From: Enterobacter sp. JBIWA008
GTDB lineage: Bacteria > Pseudomonadota > Gammaproteobacteria > Enterobacterales > Enterobacteriaceae
Reading direction: 5' to 3'
Length of the DNA stretch: 64,000 bases
NCBI RefSeq assembly: GCF_019968765.1
Contig: NZ_CP074149.1
Location: 558,001-622,000, forward strand
Shown here: in pieces, positions 11,129-22,027 of the stretch
Layout of the letters: every line of letters starts with the position of its first letter
How positions within the stretch are numbered: position 1 is the first letter of the stretch
Notes under the pieces: generated by a model
What the model was told of the DNA's origin: nothing
The model's database searches: none
What the model saw: only the letters and a program-made list of their open reading frames with translations
Position numbers and translations under genes: made by a program

Positions 11129-12133
11129 TTAGTCGCCGAGTGTCGCCACCATGACCGCTTTAATGGTGTGCATGCGGTTTTCTGCTTCATCAAAGACGAT
11201 AGAGTTCGGTGATTCGAAGACCTCTTCCGTCACCTCCAGCCCCTTCAGCCCGTATGCCATCTCGATCTCGCGGCCCACTTTGGTGTGCTCGTTGTGGAAC
11301 GCCGGCAGGCAGTGCATGAACTTGACGTTCGGGTTGCCGGTGGCCTTCATCACGTCCGCGTTGATTTGATACGGCTTCATCAGGCTGACGCGCTCGGCCC
11401 AGGCCTCCTTCGGCTCGCCCATAGAGACCCACACGTCGGTGTAGAGGAAATCGGTCCCCCGCACGCCTTCTTCCACGTCGTCGGTGAGGGTGATGCGCGC
11501 GCCCGTCTCTTTCGCGATGGCACGACACTGCTCAACAAGACCGGCTTCCGGCCAGAAGGATTTCGGCGCGATGAGGCGGATATCCATCCCCATCTTGGCC
11601 GCGCCGACCATCAGCGAGTTGCCCATGTTGTTGCGCGCGTCGCCCAGGTAGGCAAAGCTCAGCTCCGGCAGGGTTTTGCCCGGCGCGTGCTCCAGCATGG
11701 TCATCAGGTCGGCGAGGATCTGCGTTGGATGGAACTCGTCGGTCAGGCCGTTCCACACCGGCACGCCCGCGTATTCGCCCAGCTCCTCGACGATGGCCTG
11801 GCCGTAGCCGCGGTACTCGATGCCGTCATACATGCGGCCCAGCACGCGGGCGGTATCTTTCATCGACTCTTTATGGCCGATCTGCGATCCGCTTGGGCCG
11901 AGATAGGTCACCTGCGCGCCCTGATCGAACGCGCCCACTTCGAAGGCGCAGCGGGTGCGGGTGGAGGTCTTTTCAAAAATCAGGGCGATGTTTTTCCCGA
12001 CCAGGGTTTGCTTTTCGCGCCCGGCTTTTTTGGCAGCCTTCAGCTCGATGGCGAGGTCGATCAGGTACTGGATCTCCGCCGGGGTGTAGTCCAGCAGTTT
12101 CAGGAAGTTGCGGTTTTTCAGGTTGATGGTCAT
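11129..12133 (-). CDS. arcB: Catabolic ornithine carbamoyltransferase
   Basis: A 334-residue OTCase with the carbamoyl-phosphate motif STRTRCAFE (about residue 57), HPTQ and the ornithine loop HCLPAFH. In the arc operon it runs in the catabolic direction, turning citrulline plus phosphate into ornithine and carbamoyl phosphate. It is clearly homologous to the anabolic argI at 15555-16559, which lies 3.4 kb away in the same orientation. The assignment as catabolic rests on operon position between arcC and arcD. Confidence 0.93.
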   Translation of the reverse strand: MTINLKNRNFLKLLDYTPAEIQYLIDLAIELKAAKKAGREKQTLVGKNIALIFEKTSTRTRCAFEVGAFDQGAQVTYLGPSGSQIGHKESMKDTARVLGRMYDGIEYRGYGQAIVEELGEYAGVPVWNGLTDEFHPTQILADLMTMLEHAPGKTLPELSFAYLGDARNNMGNSLMVGAAKMGMDIRLIAPKSFWPEAGLVEQCRAIAKETGARITLTDDVEEGVRGTDFLYTDVWVSMGEPKEAWAERVSLMKPYQINADVMKATGNPNVKFMHCLPAFHNEHTKVGREIEMAYGLKGLEVTEEVFESPNSIVFDEAENRMHTIKAVMVATLGD

Positions 12134-12169
12134 GTGGGAAATCCTTTTTAAATTGTTAGCTGTCTGATG

Positions 12170-12214
12170 CCCTCACCCCGGCCCTCCCCTTTCGGAAGAG
12201 GGTTAGGGTGAGGG
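12170..12214. repeat. Dispersed palindromic repeat (CCCTCACCC type)
   Basis: Inverted repeat with outer arms CCCTCACCC / GGGTGAGGG and inner arms CCCTC / GAGGG in the arcC-arcB gap. Related copies lie at 15499-15532 and 60424-60447, with a fragment near 4456. A short intergenic element family dispersed in this genome. Confidence 0.7.
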
Positions 12215-12218
12215 GGTT

Positions 12219-13130
12219 TTAGTTGCGAATCAACGTGCCTTTCTCGCCCGCCAGGATCTCCGCGCCGTCATTTAGCGCGCCGATCCCGGCAATGCCGTTG
12301 CAGGCTTCAACAAACTCGCGGCAGGCGGCCACTTTCGGCCCCATCGAGCCGGCGTCGAACTGCATGCCCCTGAGCAGCTCCGGCGTCACCTGCGCCAGCG
12401 GACGCTGGGTCGGCTTGCCCCAGTCGAGGTACACCGCGTCGGCATCGGTCAGGATCAGCAGGGCGTCGGCCTCGATCTGCCTCGCCAGCAGGGCGGCGGA
12501 GAGGTCTTTGTCGATCACTGCCTCAATGCCGCGATAGCCGTTAGCGTTCTCCACGACCGGCACGCCGCCGCCGCCGTTGCAGATCACCAGGTGATCGCGC
12601 TGGATCAGCGCCGTGATGGCGTCGCTCTCGACGATGCGCTTCGGCTGCGGCGACGGCACCACGCGGCGGACGTAGCTCCCGTCAGCCTTGAACACCCAGC
12701 CTTTTTCCGCCGCCAGGCTTTTCGCCTGAGCTTCGCTGTACACGGGACCGATGTATTTGGTCGGGTTGCTGAATGCCGGATCGGCGGCGTCCACTTCCAC
12801 CTGGGTGAGCAGGACGCTCACCTCGCGCTGCGGCAGATTGTTTTTCAGCGCCTGCTGGAGCATGTAGCCGATCATTCCCTGGCTTTCAGCGCCGAGAACG
12901 TCCAGCGGGTAGGGTGTGACTTTGTCGTAGGCGCTGTTCTGCAGCGCCAGCAGCCCGACCTGCGGGCCGTTGCCATGCACCAGCACCACGCGCCACTGCG
13001 CCGTCAGCCCGGCGATGATGCGGGCGGCCTGCTCGATGTTCTGGCGCTGGATTTCGGCTTCCAGCGGCTCGCCGCGCTTGAGCAGCGCGTTGCCGCCCAG
13101 GGCCACAACCAGAGTGGGTTTTCGTTCCAT
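12219..13130 (-). CDS. arcC: Carbamate kinase
   Basis: A 303-residue amino-acid-kinase-fold enzyme that makes ATP from carbamoyl phosphate and ADP, the energy-yielding step of the arginine deiminase pathway. Motifs VVALGGNALL at the N-terminus and CNGGGGVPV in the middle mark the nucleotide and carbamate sites. The start at 13130 has an AGGAGCC RBS. A longer frame to 13160 would overlap arcA. It follows arcA by 10 bp. Confidence 0.94.
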   Translation of the reverse strand: MERKPTLVVALGGNALLKRGEPLEAEIQRQNIEQAARIIAGLTAQWRVVLVHGNGPQVGLLALQNSAYDKVTPYPLDVLGAESQGMIGYMLQQALKNNLPQREVSVLLTQVEVDAADPAFSNPTKYIGPVYSEAQAKSLAAEKGWVFKADGSYVRRVVPSPQPKRIVESDAITALIQRDHLVICNGGGGVPVVENANGYRGIEAVIDKDLSAALLARQIEADALLILTDADAVYLDWGKPTQRPLAQVTPELLRGMQFDAGSMGPKVAACREFVEACNGIAGIGALNDGAEILAGEKGTLIRN

Positions 13131-13140
13131 GATGGCTCCT

Positions 13141-14361
13141 TTAAATTCCGTCGCGTTCAAGCGGGCAGCTCATGCAGCGCGCGCCGCCGCGTCCGCGTCC
13201 GAGTTCGTCGCCCGGGATGGGCAGCACGGTGATGCCCGCTTTGTCGTACTTCTCGTTGGTCCAGACGTTGCGCTCGTAGCCGATCACCACGCCCGGGCGG
13301 ATGGTCAGGACGTTGTTGGCGTCGTTCCACTGCTCGCGTTCGGCTTCAAAGGCGTCGCCGCCGGTGGTGATCAGGCGCACCTGGCTAATGCCGAGGGCTT
13401 TCTCGATGGCGTGCAGCAGATCGGTTTCCTGAGTGCGCATAAGGCCGCCGCGTCCGTCCGGAGTAAGCGTCCAGCACTGGGCGTCTTTGCGCACCACTTC
13501 CGGGTAGACGGAGAAGGTGTCCACGTCGATGTGGGTCATGACGGTGTCGAGGTGCATGCAGGAGCGGTGTTTTGGCAGCTCAACGGCGATCACTCGCTCG
13601 GCCTGGCGGTGTTTGAACAGGCTGTTGGCGAGGAACTCCACGCCCTGCGGCGTCGTGCGCTCGGACATGCCGATCAATACCGCCCCACGACCAATAACCA
13701 GTACGTCGCCGCCTTCTAAGGTGGCGTGGTCGTAATTAATATTCTCGTCGCCGAAATACTTAATAAAATCCCCGTTGGCAAACGCCGGGTGCCAGCGATA
13801 TATTGCCCGCAGGTTATTGGTTTCACGCTGACGCGCCGGTTTGGCCATTGGGTTAATAGAGACGCCGTTATAGATCCAGCACGAAGTATCGCGAGTAAAT
13901 AAATGGTTCGGCAGCGGCTCCATAATAAAATCATTCGCCGTGTGGGTATCCACCACCATATTTTTAATGGCCGCCGGAATTTCGCCGTAGGTTAATCCGC
14001 CGCTCAATCTGCGCGCCAGTTCGCGGTGCGGCATATCCGCCAGCCAGCCGCGCACGTCGCCAGCAAAGGCTGGGCCGAGGCGGTAGTCAGAGATTTGGGT
14101 ATCCAGCAGCCAGGCTTTTGCTTCTGCAATATCAAGGGTTTGTGTCAGAAGGTCGGTCAACAGCAGGACTTCCACACCCTGCTCGCGCAGCGTGTTTGCG
14201 AAGATGTCATGCTCCTCACCCGCCCGTTCAACCGAGAGCACGTCATCGAAAAGCAGCTCCTGACAATTCGATGGCGTTAAACGTTTCAGACTTAAATTTG
14301 GGCGGTGCAGCATAACGCTACGCAATTGACCAATTTCAGAACCGACGTAATGCTTTTCCAT
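13141..14361 (-). CDS. arcA: Arginine deiminase
   Basis: A 406-residue enzyme that hydrolyses arginine to citrulline and ammonia, the first step of the deiminase pathway. The catalytic cysteine is in the C-terminal [10 protein letters not shown] motif (C396). The N-terminal [14 protein letters not shown] segment and the central [10 protein letters not shown] histidine motif are intact. It is the first gene of the operon arcA-arcC-arcB-arcD-argR paralogue, all on the minus strand. The pathway supplies ATP anaerobically and ammonia for acid tolerance. Confidence 0.96.
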   Translation of the reverse strand: MEKHYVGSEIGQLRSVMLHRPNLSLKRLTPSNCQELLFDDVLSVERAGEEHDIFANTLREQGVEVLLLTDLLTQTLDIAEAKAWLLDTQISDYRLGPAFAGDVRGWLADMPHRELARRLSGGLTYGEIPAAIKNMVVDTHTANDFIMEPLPNHLFTRDTSCWIYNGVSINPMAKPARQRETNNLRAIYRWHPAFANGDFIKYFGDENINYDHATLEGGDVLVIGRGAVLIGMSERTTPQGVEFLANSLFKHRQAERVIAVELPKHRSCMHLDTVMTHIDVDTFSVYPEVVRKDAQCWTLTPDGRGGLMRTQETDLLHAIEKALGISQVRLITTGGDAFEAEREQWNDANNVLTIRPGVVIGYERNVWTNEKYDKAGITVLPIPGDELGRGRGGARCMSCPLERDGI

Positions 14362-15488
<1,127 letters not shown>

Positions 15489-15498
15489 ACGGGTTTAC

Positions 15499-15532
15499 TC
15501 CCTCTCCCTGTGGGAGAGGGTTAGGGTGAGGG
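15499..15532. repeat. Dispersed palindromic repeat (CCCTCTCCC type)
   Basis: CCCTCTCCC-TGT-GGGAGAGGG hairpin followed by TTAGGGTGAGGG, between the convergent genes tabA and argI. Same family as 12170-12214 and 60424-60447. It may double as a transcription end for the two genes. Confidence 0.7.
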
Positions 15533-15554
15533 CACCAGCGCGCAGAGGACCAAA

Positions 15555-16559
15555 TCACTCCCCAAGCGTCGCCACCATCACCGCCTTAATGGTATGCATC
15601 CGGTTTTCTGCCTGGTCGAACACGATGCTCGCCGCCGACTCAAACACCTCGTCCGTCACCTCCATCCCGCCGTGCAGGTCGAACTCCTTCGCCATCTGCT
15701 TGCCGAGCGTTGTCTGGTCGTCATGGAATGCCGGCAGACAGTGCAGGAACTTCACGTTCGGGTTGCCGGTCAGCGCCATCATCTGCGCATTCACCTGATA
15801 CCCGCGCAGCAGCGCAATCCGCTCCGCCCACTTCTCTTTGGCCTCGCCCATCGACACCCACACGTCGGTATAGATAAAGTCCGCGCCCTTCACGCCCGCC
15901 GCCACGTCTTCCGTGAGAGTGATCTTCCCGCCGTGTTTTTCCGCCAGCGCGCTGCACTCTGCCACCAGGCTCTCTTCCGGCCAGCAGGCCTTCGGAGCCA
16001 CCAGGCGCAGATCCAGCCCGGTCAGCGCCGCCGCTTCCAGCATCGAGTTGCCCATGTTGTTGCGCGCGTCGCCCGCGTAGACCAGCGTCATCTCGTTAAA
16101 CGCCTTGCCCGGCAGGTGCTCCTGCATGGTCAGCAGGTCCGCCAGCAGCTGGGTCGGGTGGAACTCGTTGGTCAGCCCGTTCCACACCGGCACGCCCGCA
16201 TACTGCGCCAGCGTCTCGACCACTTCCTGGCCGTGACCGCGATACTGAATGCCGTCGTACATCCGCCCGAGAACCCTTGCGGTGTCCTTAATTGACTCTT
16301 TATGCCCAATCTGGCTGCCGCTCGGCCCTAAATAGGTAACGCGCGCGCCCTGGTCAAATGCGGCAACTTCGAAAGAGCAACGGGTACGGGTCGAGTCTTT
16401 TTCGAAGATGAGCGCGATGTTTTTACCGGTAAGCTTCTGTACTTCCTTGCCATTTTTTTTATCGGCCTTGAGCTGTGCCGCAAGGGTCAGCAAAGAAGTG
16501 AACTGTGCAGGGGTAAAGTCGAGCAATTTCAGAAAGTGTTTCTTGTATAAATCGGACAT
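15555..16559 (-). CDS. argI: Anabolic ornithine carbamoyltransferase
   Basis: A 334-residue OTCase making citrulline from ornithine and carbamoyl phosphate in arginine biosynthesis. It has [13 protein letters not shown] and HCLPAFH motifs. Its own upstream region carries paired ARG boxes, which identifies it as the ArgR-repressed biosynthetic copy, unlike arcB in the deiminase operon. Flanked by tabA and rraB as in E. coli. Confidence 0.96.
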   Translation of the reverse strand: MSDLYKKHFLKLLDFTPAQFTSLLTLAAQLKADKKNGKEVQKLTGKNIALIFEKDSTRTRCSFEVAAFDQGARVTYLGPSGSQIGHKESIKDTARVLGRMYDGIQYRGHGQEVVETLAQYAGVPVWNGLTNEFHPTQLLADLLTMQEHLPGKAFNEMTLVYAGDARNNMGNSMLEAAALTGLDLRLVAPKACWPEESLVAECSALAEKHGGKITLTEDVAAGVKGADFIYTDVWVSMGEAKEKWAERIALLRGYQVNAQMMALTGNPNVKFLHCLPAFHDDQTTLGKQMAKEFDLHGGMEVTDEVFESAASIVFDQAENRMHTIKAVMVATLGE

Positions 16560-16586
16560 TTTATCCTCGCATGGCGAACGCCACTT

Positions 16587-16625
16587 ATTGAATTAAAATT
16601 CACTTTATATTTGTAATTATTCATT
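16587..16625. promoter_or_regulatory. Tandem ARG boxes of argI
   Basis: ATTGAATTAAAATTCACT (16587-16604) is a full match to the 18-bp ARG box WNTGAATWWWWATTCANW. A second, weaker box lies 3 bp further (16608-16625) with a conserved ATTCA half. Two boxes 3 bp apart is the classic arrangement for one ArgR hexamer. They lie 28-66 bp upstream of argI. Confidence 0.92.
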
Positions 16626-16723
16626 TGCAACCCCGTTTCATAAATCTTTCTTACAAAGGTGGAGGCAAACCCGTCCGTGTGTGAAAATAGAAGTATCTGC
16701 CGCACTTTAAAGAGGATTGAGCC

Positions 16724-17149
16724 ATGGCAAACCCGGAACACCTGGAAGAGCAACGCGAAGAGACGCGTCTGATTATTGAAGAACTGCTGGAAGACGGTAG
16801 CGATCCGGACGCGCTGTACACCATCGAGCACCATTTCTCTGCGGATGATTTCGACGCGCTGGAAAAACTGGCCGTGGAAGCCTTCAAGCTGGGTTACGAA
16901 GTGACCGAGCCGGAAGAGCTGGAAGTGGAAGAGGGCGATACCGTCATCTGCTGCGACATCCTGAGCGAAGGCGCGCTGAAGGCGGAGCTTATCGACGCGC
17001 AGGTAGAACAGCTGATGAACCTGGCCGAAAAGTTTGACGTGGAATACGACGGCTGGGGAACCTACTTCGAAGATCCGAACGGTGAAGACGGCGAAGAAGG
17101 CGACGACGAAGATTACGTCGACGAAGACGACGACGGCGTGCGTCACTAA
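16724..17149 (+). CDS. rraB: Ribonuclease E inhibitor RraB
   Basis: A 141-residue acidic protein that binds the C-terminal half of RNase E and modulates degradosome activity. The C-terminal 25 residues are almost all Asp/Glu, as in E. coli RraB (YjgD). It is divergent from argI, with its own RBS (AAAGAGG) and a terminator just downstream. Confidence 0.95.
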   Translation: MANPEHLEEQREETRLIIEELLEDGSDPDALYTIEHHFSADDFDALEKLAVEAFKLGYEVTEPEELEVEEGDTVICCDILSEGALKAELIDAQVEQLMNLAEKFDVEYDGWGTYFEDPNGEDGEEGDDEDYVDEDDDGVRH

Positions 17150-17158
17150 GCGTTTCAG

Positions 17159-17183
17159 GCGGTGGCGCGCGCCACCGCTTTTT
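17159..17183 (+). terminator. Terminator of rraB
   Basis: Perfect GCGGTGGC / GCCACCGC stem with a GCGC loop followed by five Ts, in the 46-bp gap between rraB and miaE. Confidence 0.88.
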
Positions 17184-17195
17184 CAAGGCAGAACC

Positions 17196-17954
17196 ATGGA
17201 TTACCCGCAGATACTCGCCCCCGTACTCAACTTCCTCCAGTGCCCGACCCCGCAAGCATGGATTGATAAAGCCCGCGACCCTGCGAACCTGCCGCTGCTG
17301 CTCACCGACCACATGGTGTGCGAGCTCAAGGCCGCCCAGACCGCGCTGCTGCTGGTGCGTAAATACGTCGCCGACGAAAGCGGTGCCGACGCGCTGCTCG
17401 ACTGGCTCAAACCCTACGAACAATTCACCTTCCGCGACGGCCCGGAGCCGAACTTCATCGACCTGCACAGGCAGATTGGCAAAAGCGTGATGCCCAAAAC
17501 CGACGACCCGTGGGGCCAGGCGCTTATCGACAGCATGGTGCTGCTGATTAAAGAGGAGCTGCACCACTTCTGGCAGGTGCGCGAGGCGATGCTGGCCCGC
17601 GACATTCCGTACGTCAAAATCACCGCCAGCCGCTACGCCAAAGGGATGCTGAAGGAAGTGCGCACCCACGAGCCGCTGACGCTGATCGATAAGCTCATCT
17701 GCGGCGCCTACATCGAAGCCCGCTCCTGCGAACGCTTCGCCGCGCTGGCCCCGTTCCTCGACGACGACCTGCAGAAGTTCTATCTCTCGCTGCTGCGCTC
17801 GGAAGCGCGCCACTATCAGGACTACCTGACGCTTGCCCGGCAGGTAAGCGACGACGATATCTCACCGCGCATACAGCTTTTTGGCGAAATTGAAGCCACA
17901 CTTATCTCGACACCGGACCACGAGTTTCGCTTCCACAGCGGCGTGCCGGTGTAA
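17196..17954 (+). CDS. miaE: tRNA 2-(methylthio)-N6-isopentenyladenosine(37) hydroxylase
   Basis: A 252-residue non-haem diiron monooxygenase that hydroxylates ms2i6A37 to ms2io6A37 in tRNAs reading UNN codons, an oxygen-dependent step. Diiron ligands are visible in EELHHF, EARSCERF and SEARHYQDY. The gene is present in Salmonella and many enterics but absent from E. coli K-12. A longer frame overlapping rraB exists. The ATG at 17196 follows the rraB terminator and gives the family N-terminus MDYPQILAP. Confidence 0.93.
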   Translation: MDYPQILAPVLNFLQCPTPQAWIDKARDPANLPLLLTDHMVCELKAAQTALLLVRKYVADESGADALLDWLKPYEQFTFRDGPEPNFIDLHRQIGKSVMPKTDDPWGQALIDSMVLLIKEELHHFWQVREAMLARDIPYVKITASRYAKGMLKEVRTHEPLTLIDKLICGAYIEARSCERFAALAPFLDDDLQKFYLSLLRSEARHYQDYLTLARQVSDDDISPRIQLFGEIEATLISTPDHEFRFHSGVPV

Positions 17955-17984
17955 ACCGGCACAACTCAAGGATAAGGATGCGAG

Positions 17985-18710
17985 ATGAATAAGACGTGGA
18001 CCCGTACCGTGATGGTTGTTGTGGTGGCCGCCGCCGTCGCGTTCTGGGTGTTCTTCGACAAAAAGCAGCAGAGCCCGGAGCAGCAGTTAAATACCGCGCT
18101 GAACGAAATGCCCGCCTGGCAGGTGATTAAGGAGCAGGAGCCCGCGCTGCATCAGCGCATCCTCGACCAGATGGCCGCCCTGCAAAAAGCGGGCGAGCCG
18201 GAGCAGCAGATTATCGACACCATCCAGCCGCAGATCCTGCATCTGCAGATGTCGCGTCTGCAAAACGCCCCGGACGCCAACGTGGTGAACTACATGACCA
18301 TCAACATGGAGCAGACCGCCGCCATCCAGAAGGTGAGCGACGATGCCTGCTTCCGCTTCCTCTACCCGACGGTGAAGGGCGGCGTGAACCCGATGCGCAT
18401 GCTGGATAAAGACCTGATGGCGCGGCGCATGCAGGCCGACGCCGACATGATGCGCGCGGCCTACGGCAAAAACCGCCACACCGTGACCCAGGACGAACGC
18501 GAGGCGGCTGTCGAGGACGTGCGACCGATTATGAAGGCTCTTGCCGATAAGTACGGCGAGGACATCCAGCTATTGCAGATGCCGGAGAAGGCGGCGGGCA
18601 AAGAGAAGCTCTCCTGCGATATGGTGCAGGAGATGTGGGCGAAGGTGCTGGCGCTGCCGGAGCAAAAGGCGGCAGGGGTGATTCGGCTGGCGGTGTCTGA
18701 GCTGGAGTGA
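17985..18710 (+). CDS. Membrane-anchored protein of unknown function
   Basis: A 241-residue protein with one N-terminal transmembrane helix (about residues 8-24, VMVVVVAAAVAFWVFF) followed by a soluble, mostly helical domain rich in Gln, Met and Glu. The N-in signal-anchor pattern (Lys/Arg before the helix) puts the bulk in the periplasm. Two cysteines in the C-terminal part (one in DDACFRF, one in LSCDMV) could form a disulphide there. It lies 30 bp after miaE on the same strand and may share its transcript. I do not recognise a characterised family. Confidence 0.8.
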   Translation: MNKTWTRTVMVVVVAAAVAFWVFFDKKQQSPEQQLNTALNEMPAWQVIKEQEPALHQRILDQMAALQKAGEPEQQIIDTIQPQILHLQMSRLQNAPDANVVNYMTINMEQTAAIQKVSDDACFRFLYPTVKGGVNPMRMLDKDLMARRMQADADMMRAAYGKNRHTVTQDEREAAVEDVRPIMKALADKYGEDIQLLQMPEKAAGKEKLSCDMVQEMWAKVLALPEQKAAGVIRLAVSELE

Positions 18711-18761
18711 TGAAGGACGCTGGTTTTTTGGGCACTTAGCGCGGGTTTAGCGCGTCGTCGC

Positions 18762-18789
18762 TTGCATGGCGGCGCGCGACAGGTATAAT
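18762..18789 (+). promoter_or_regulatory. Promoter of the tRNA-Leu gene
   Basis: TTGCAT (18762-18767), a 16-bp spacer with a GCGCGC stretch just before the -10, and a perfect TATAAT (18784-18789), 27 bp before the tRNA 5' end. The GC-rich discriminator (CCACAACG, CCGC) fits a stringently controlled stable-RNA promoter. Confidence 0.8.
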
Positions 18790-18816
18790 CCACAACGTTT
18801 CCGCATCCCCTTCAGT

Positions 18817-18901
18817 GCCGAAGTGGCGAAATCGGTAGACGCAGTTGATTCAAAATCAACCGTAGAAATACGTGCCGGTTCGAGTCCGGCCTTCGGCACC
18901 A
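18817..18901 (+). tRNA. leuX: tRNA-Leu (anticodon CAA)
   Basis: An 85-nt class II tRNA, essentially identical to E. coli leuX. It has acceptor stem GCCGAAG/CTTCGGC, anticodon CAA in the TTGATTCAAAATCAA stem-loop, a long variable arm, the T-arm GGTTCGAGTCC and an encoded CCA. leuX is a classical integration site for P4-like integrases. Here the 3' end is shared with an island, and integration has kept the tRNA intact. Confidence 0.98.
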
Positions 18902-18903
18902 TT
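18882..18903 (+). other. attL (tRNA 3' end)
   Basis: GAGTCCGGCCTTCGGCACCA plus the next two bases, the T-arm/acceptor end of leuX. It recurs with one base deleted at 30587-30606, marking the left end of the satellite. Confidence 0.9.
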
Positions 18904-19013
18904 AGTACTTCCAAGACCATCCGAGAAAGTCCAATTATCCCTTAAAAATCAATGCTTTCAGCGATTTTTACGTCCTGAGTCGTCCGAGGTTGTCCGTTGA
19001 AATCCGGATGTCA

Positions 19014-19064
19014 TTGGGGGCATAATTGGGGGCATCTTAACTTCGATTAGAAATGTGCCCCCAA
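19014..19064 (+). promoter_or_regulatory. Integrase arm-type binding sites, left side
   Basis: Three copies of TTGGGGGCAY: direct at 19014-19023 and 19026-19035, inverted (GTGCCCCCAA) at 19055-19064, ending on the base before the int ATG. Matching copies lie at the other end of the element (30510-30531). Repeats clustered at both ends and overlapping the int start fit integrase arm sites that also autoregulate int. No other repeat in the island has this distribution. Confidence 0.75.
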
Positions 19065-20324
19065 ATGAAGCTCAACGCCAGACAGGTCGAGACCGCAAAG
19101 CCAAAAGACAAAACCTACAAAATGGCCGATGGCGGCGGTTTGTATCTCGAGGTTTCGGCCAAGGGTTCTAAATACTGGCGCATGAAATACAGACGCCCCT
19201 CAGACAAAAAAGAGGATCGACTCGCTTTTGGTGTTTGGCCTACTGTGACGCTTGCTCAGGCAAGAGCAAAGCGCGACGAAGCTAAAAAGCTGTTAGTGCA
19301 GGGCATTGACCCAAAAGCCGAACTGAAAGAAGCTCAGGCCGAGAATTCGGGGGCATATACTTTCGAAACCATTGGCCGTGAATGGCATGCTAGTAACAAG
19401 CGCTGGAGTGAAGACCATCGATCACGCGTTCTTCGCTATCTTGAGCTTTATATCTTCCCTCATATCGGTTCATCCGACATTCGCCAGCTCAAAACCAGCC
19501 ACCTGTTAGCCCCGATTAAAAAAGTTGATGCCAGTGGTAAGCATGACGTTGCGCAGCGTCTTCAGCAGCGTGTCACGGCTATTATGCGTTATGCCGTACA
19601 GAACGATTACATCGACTCAAATCCAGCCAGTGATATGGCCGGTGCGCTATCGACAACAAAAGCGCGGCACTATCCTGCTTTGCCCTCTAGCCGCTTCCCA
19701 GAGTTTCTTGCTCGTCTTGCTGCATATCGTGGCCGTGTAATGACACGGATCGCGGTCGAGCTTTCCTTACTCACTTTTGTACGTTCCAGTGAGTTACGTT
19801 TCGCGCGTTGGGATGAATTCGACTTCGATAAATCTCTTTGGCGTATACCGGCAAAACGAGAAGAAATTAAAGGCGTGCGTTACTCGTATCGTGGCATGAA
19901 AATGAAAGAGGAGCATATTGTTCCTCTCAGTCGGCAGGCGATGGTTTTATTAGAGCAGCTCAAGCAAATTAGTGGTGATAAAGAGCTGCTGTTCCCGGGA
20001 GATCATGACGCAACTAAGGTTATGAGTGAAAACACGGTAAACAGTGCATTGCGTGCAATGGGATATGACACGAAAACTGAGGTCTGTGGGCATGGGTTCA
20101 GAACGATGGCGCGTGGTGCGTTGGGGGAGTCAGGGCTATGGAGCGATGATGCGATCGAGCGCCAGTTGAGCCACTCGGAGCGTAATAATGTGCGTGCTGC
20201 TTATATTCATACTTCTGAGCATTTGGATGAGCGTCGTTTGATGGTGCAGTGGTGGGCAGATTTTCTATATTCCAATAAATCACGTTCTATATCTCCTTAT
20301 GATTTTGCTAGAGAAGCATCATAA
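19065..20324 (+). CDS. int: P4-family tyrosine recombinase integrase
   Basis: A 419-residue integrase: N-terminal DUF4102 arm-binding domain (MKLNARQVETAKPKDKTYK), SAM-like core-binding domain and C-terminal catalytic domain. Catalytic residues are visible in FVRSSELRFARW (Arg), HGFRTMAR (His-x-x-Arg), SHSERN and the nucleophile in RAAYIH (Tyr). It integrates the satellite into leuX. An in-frame ATG at 19053 would add MCPQ. I prefer 19065 because it gives the family N-terminus, though neither start has a strong RBS. It reads away from attL. Confidence 0.95.
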   Translation: MKLNARQVETAKPKDKTYKMADGGGLYLEVSAKGSKYWRMKYRRPSDKKEDRLAFGVWPTVTLAQARAKRDEAKKLLVQGIDPKAELKEAQAENSGAYTFETIGREWHASNKRWSEDHRSRVLRYLELYIFPHIGSSDIRQLKTSHLLAPIKKVDASGKHDVAQRLQQRVTAIMRYAVQNDYIDSNPASDMAGALSTTKARHYPALPSSRFPEFLARLAAYRGRVMTRIAVELSLLTFVRSSELRFARWDEFDFDKSLWRIPAKREEIKGVRYSYRGMKMKEEHIVPLSRQAMVLLEQLKQISGDKELLFPGDHDATKVMSENTVNSALRAMGYDTKTEVCGHGFRTMARGALGESGLWSDDAIERQLSHSERNNVRAAYIHTSEHLDERRLMVQWWADFLYSNKSRSISPYDFAREAS

Positions 20325-20356
20325 AATATGATACTTCTCTATGAGATATTTTGCGA

Positions 20357-22027
20357 CTAATGTAAATGGAGTATAAACCCGCATTTATCGATTAAATTAT
20401 CCCTTAATTTTGAAGTGATTTCTTGACTGGTTTTTTTTCTGCCACCAGATATAAAATCTCTATGATCTGATTGTGTTATTAATATCTCTTCTTTAGCTCT
20501 AGTAAACGCCACATACAGAACACACCGCTCTTCGAAGTTATCATCAGAATAATTCCAAAAAGCCTCGTCCTCGAAACCAATTAGTATCACGGTTTTATAT
20601 TCAAGTCCTTTGCATTTATGTATGTTCATTATTTTTAGTGATCGCTTTCCACAGAAATTCATCACAATTGTTTCTCTGTCAATATTATTTGAATATATTT
20701 TTTGAAGTTGTTTGGCTAACTCTGTCCAAATGTATTTTGTATGTTCAACTGATTTATGTTGTGGCCATTTGCTCTTTATTAAATTGAGGCCTATGTGATC
20801 AATTATATTTGTTATAAAATCTAAAATAATCTGATAGTCGTTGAAAATTGTAGCTTTTTTAGTGGTTGAAAAATAATCAATAAACATTATTAACTTATTA
20901 TTATCTGAGTCATTGTTCTCATCTATTATGTTCAGTTCTATATATAGATTTAACAACTCAGACCAAGCCTTAGGTGATTTTATCAATGCACATTCGAGGA
21001 TTAAACTAAAGATAATTCCTAATGGATCTGCTATTGCATCCTGAAAAGTGTCATAAACAATATTACTGATGCCTTTGTTATTTAATCGATCACATAATTT
21101 AGCACTGTAGTTGCTTGATTTTTGTCGGGTGAGTATACATATGTCTTCAGGTGAAAATCCAGATGCAATTTTATTTAATACATAGTCAGTTATGAAGTTC
21201 GACTCAGTGATATCATCATTAAAATGATGAATTGTGCAGTTATTATTCTTCTGTGGGGTTGTCTGATTAAATACTCCTTTTTCGACAAAAGGTTGAAAGT
21301 GGCTTAGGAATTCTTTTATTTCAACGCCGGCTCTAAAATTACTAATTAGTAATTTTCTTTTAGGTTTGAAATCTGCCTCTACTTGTCGATATATTTCTGG
21401 ATAAGCTTGAGCAAAAAGCATAATGCTTTGATTTAGATCTCCTACACAAATAATTTTTATTTGACTATTCAAGAATAATAATGAAATAAGCTCATACTGC
21501 TGCAATGTGGTATCTTGGAATTCATCAAGAAAAACATGAGTAAAACATTCCTGATATAAAATAGGAATTGTTCTATTGTTTTTTATTATTGCTAACGCAT
21601 ATTTAATTACATCACTAATATGAACTTTGTTTTTATCACTCTTACCTTTGAATATAATATCATATCCTGCATTAGGTCTTAAATTTTCATCAAGTGATAA
21701 TCTGAATCTATCGACTATAGATTTTGCAAAGGAATGATAAGTTTTAGATAGAAATCTGTCATTTGCCTCAGGTGAGCGCTTTAATACTCTATCTTTGACA
21801 TTTTTACTAGCTTCGTTTTTGAATGTTAGGAAAAGAATTTTCTTAGGCCAAGGGCAAATATCATGCTCTAAAAGATAAATGGTTTTTTGAGCAAGCATCT
21901 CAGTTTTACCAGCCCCAGGCCCTGCTAGTATTGATAATGAGTCTTGTTCATAAATAATACCTTCTAACTCATTAGTTTTAACAATGAATTCTTCTGGATT
22001 CCATTGTGGTAAAGAATTATCTACCAT
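20357..22027 (-). CDS. gajB: Gabija anti-phage protein GajB, UvrD-like helicase
   Basis: A 556-residue superfamily 1 UvrD/PcrA-like helicase. It has Walker A AGPGAGKTEML (about residues 36-46), motif II FLDEFQDTT, GDLNQSI, a NFR motif (ISNFRAG) and C-terminal motifs IHKCKGLEYKTV and VAFTRAKE. It overlaps the end of gajA by 11 bp on the same strand, so the two are translationally coupled. In Gabija, GajB senses DNA ends or termini and activates the GajA nuclease. It is longer than the B. cereus GajB (494 aa). Base composition (about one third GC) is far below that of the host, a sign of transfer. Confidence 0.87.
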   Translation of the reverse strand: MVDNSLPQWNPEEFIVKTNELEGIIYEQDSLSILAGPGAGKTEMLAQKTIYLLEHDICPWPKKILFLTFKNEASKNVKDRVLKRSPEANDRFLSKTYHSFAKSIVDRFRLSLDENLRPNAGYDIIFKGKSDKNKVHISDVIKYALAIIKNNRTIPILYQECFTHVFLDEFQDTTLQQYELISLLFLNSQIKIICVGDLNQSIMLFAQAYPEIYRQVEADFKPKRKLLISNFRAGVEIKEFLSHFQPFVEKGVFNQTTPQKNNNCTIHHFNDDITESNFITDYVLNKIASGFSPEDICILTRQKSSNYSAKLCDRLNNKGISNIVYDTFQDAIADPLGIIFSLILECALIKSPKAWSELLNLYIELNIIDENNDSDNNKLIMFIDYFSTTKKATIFNDYQIILDFITNIIDHIGLNLIKSKWPQHKSVEHTKYIWTELAKQLQKIYSNNIDRETIVMNFCGKRSLKIMNIHKCKGLEYKTVILIGFEDEAFWNYSDDNFEERCVLYVAFTRAKEEILITQSDHRDFISGGRKKTSQEITSKLRDNLIDKCGFILHLH

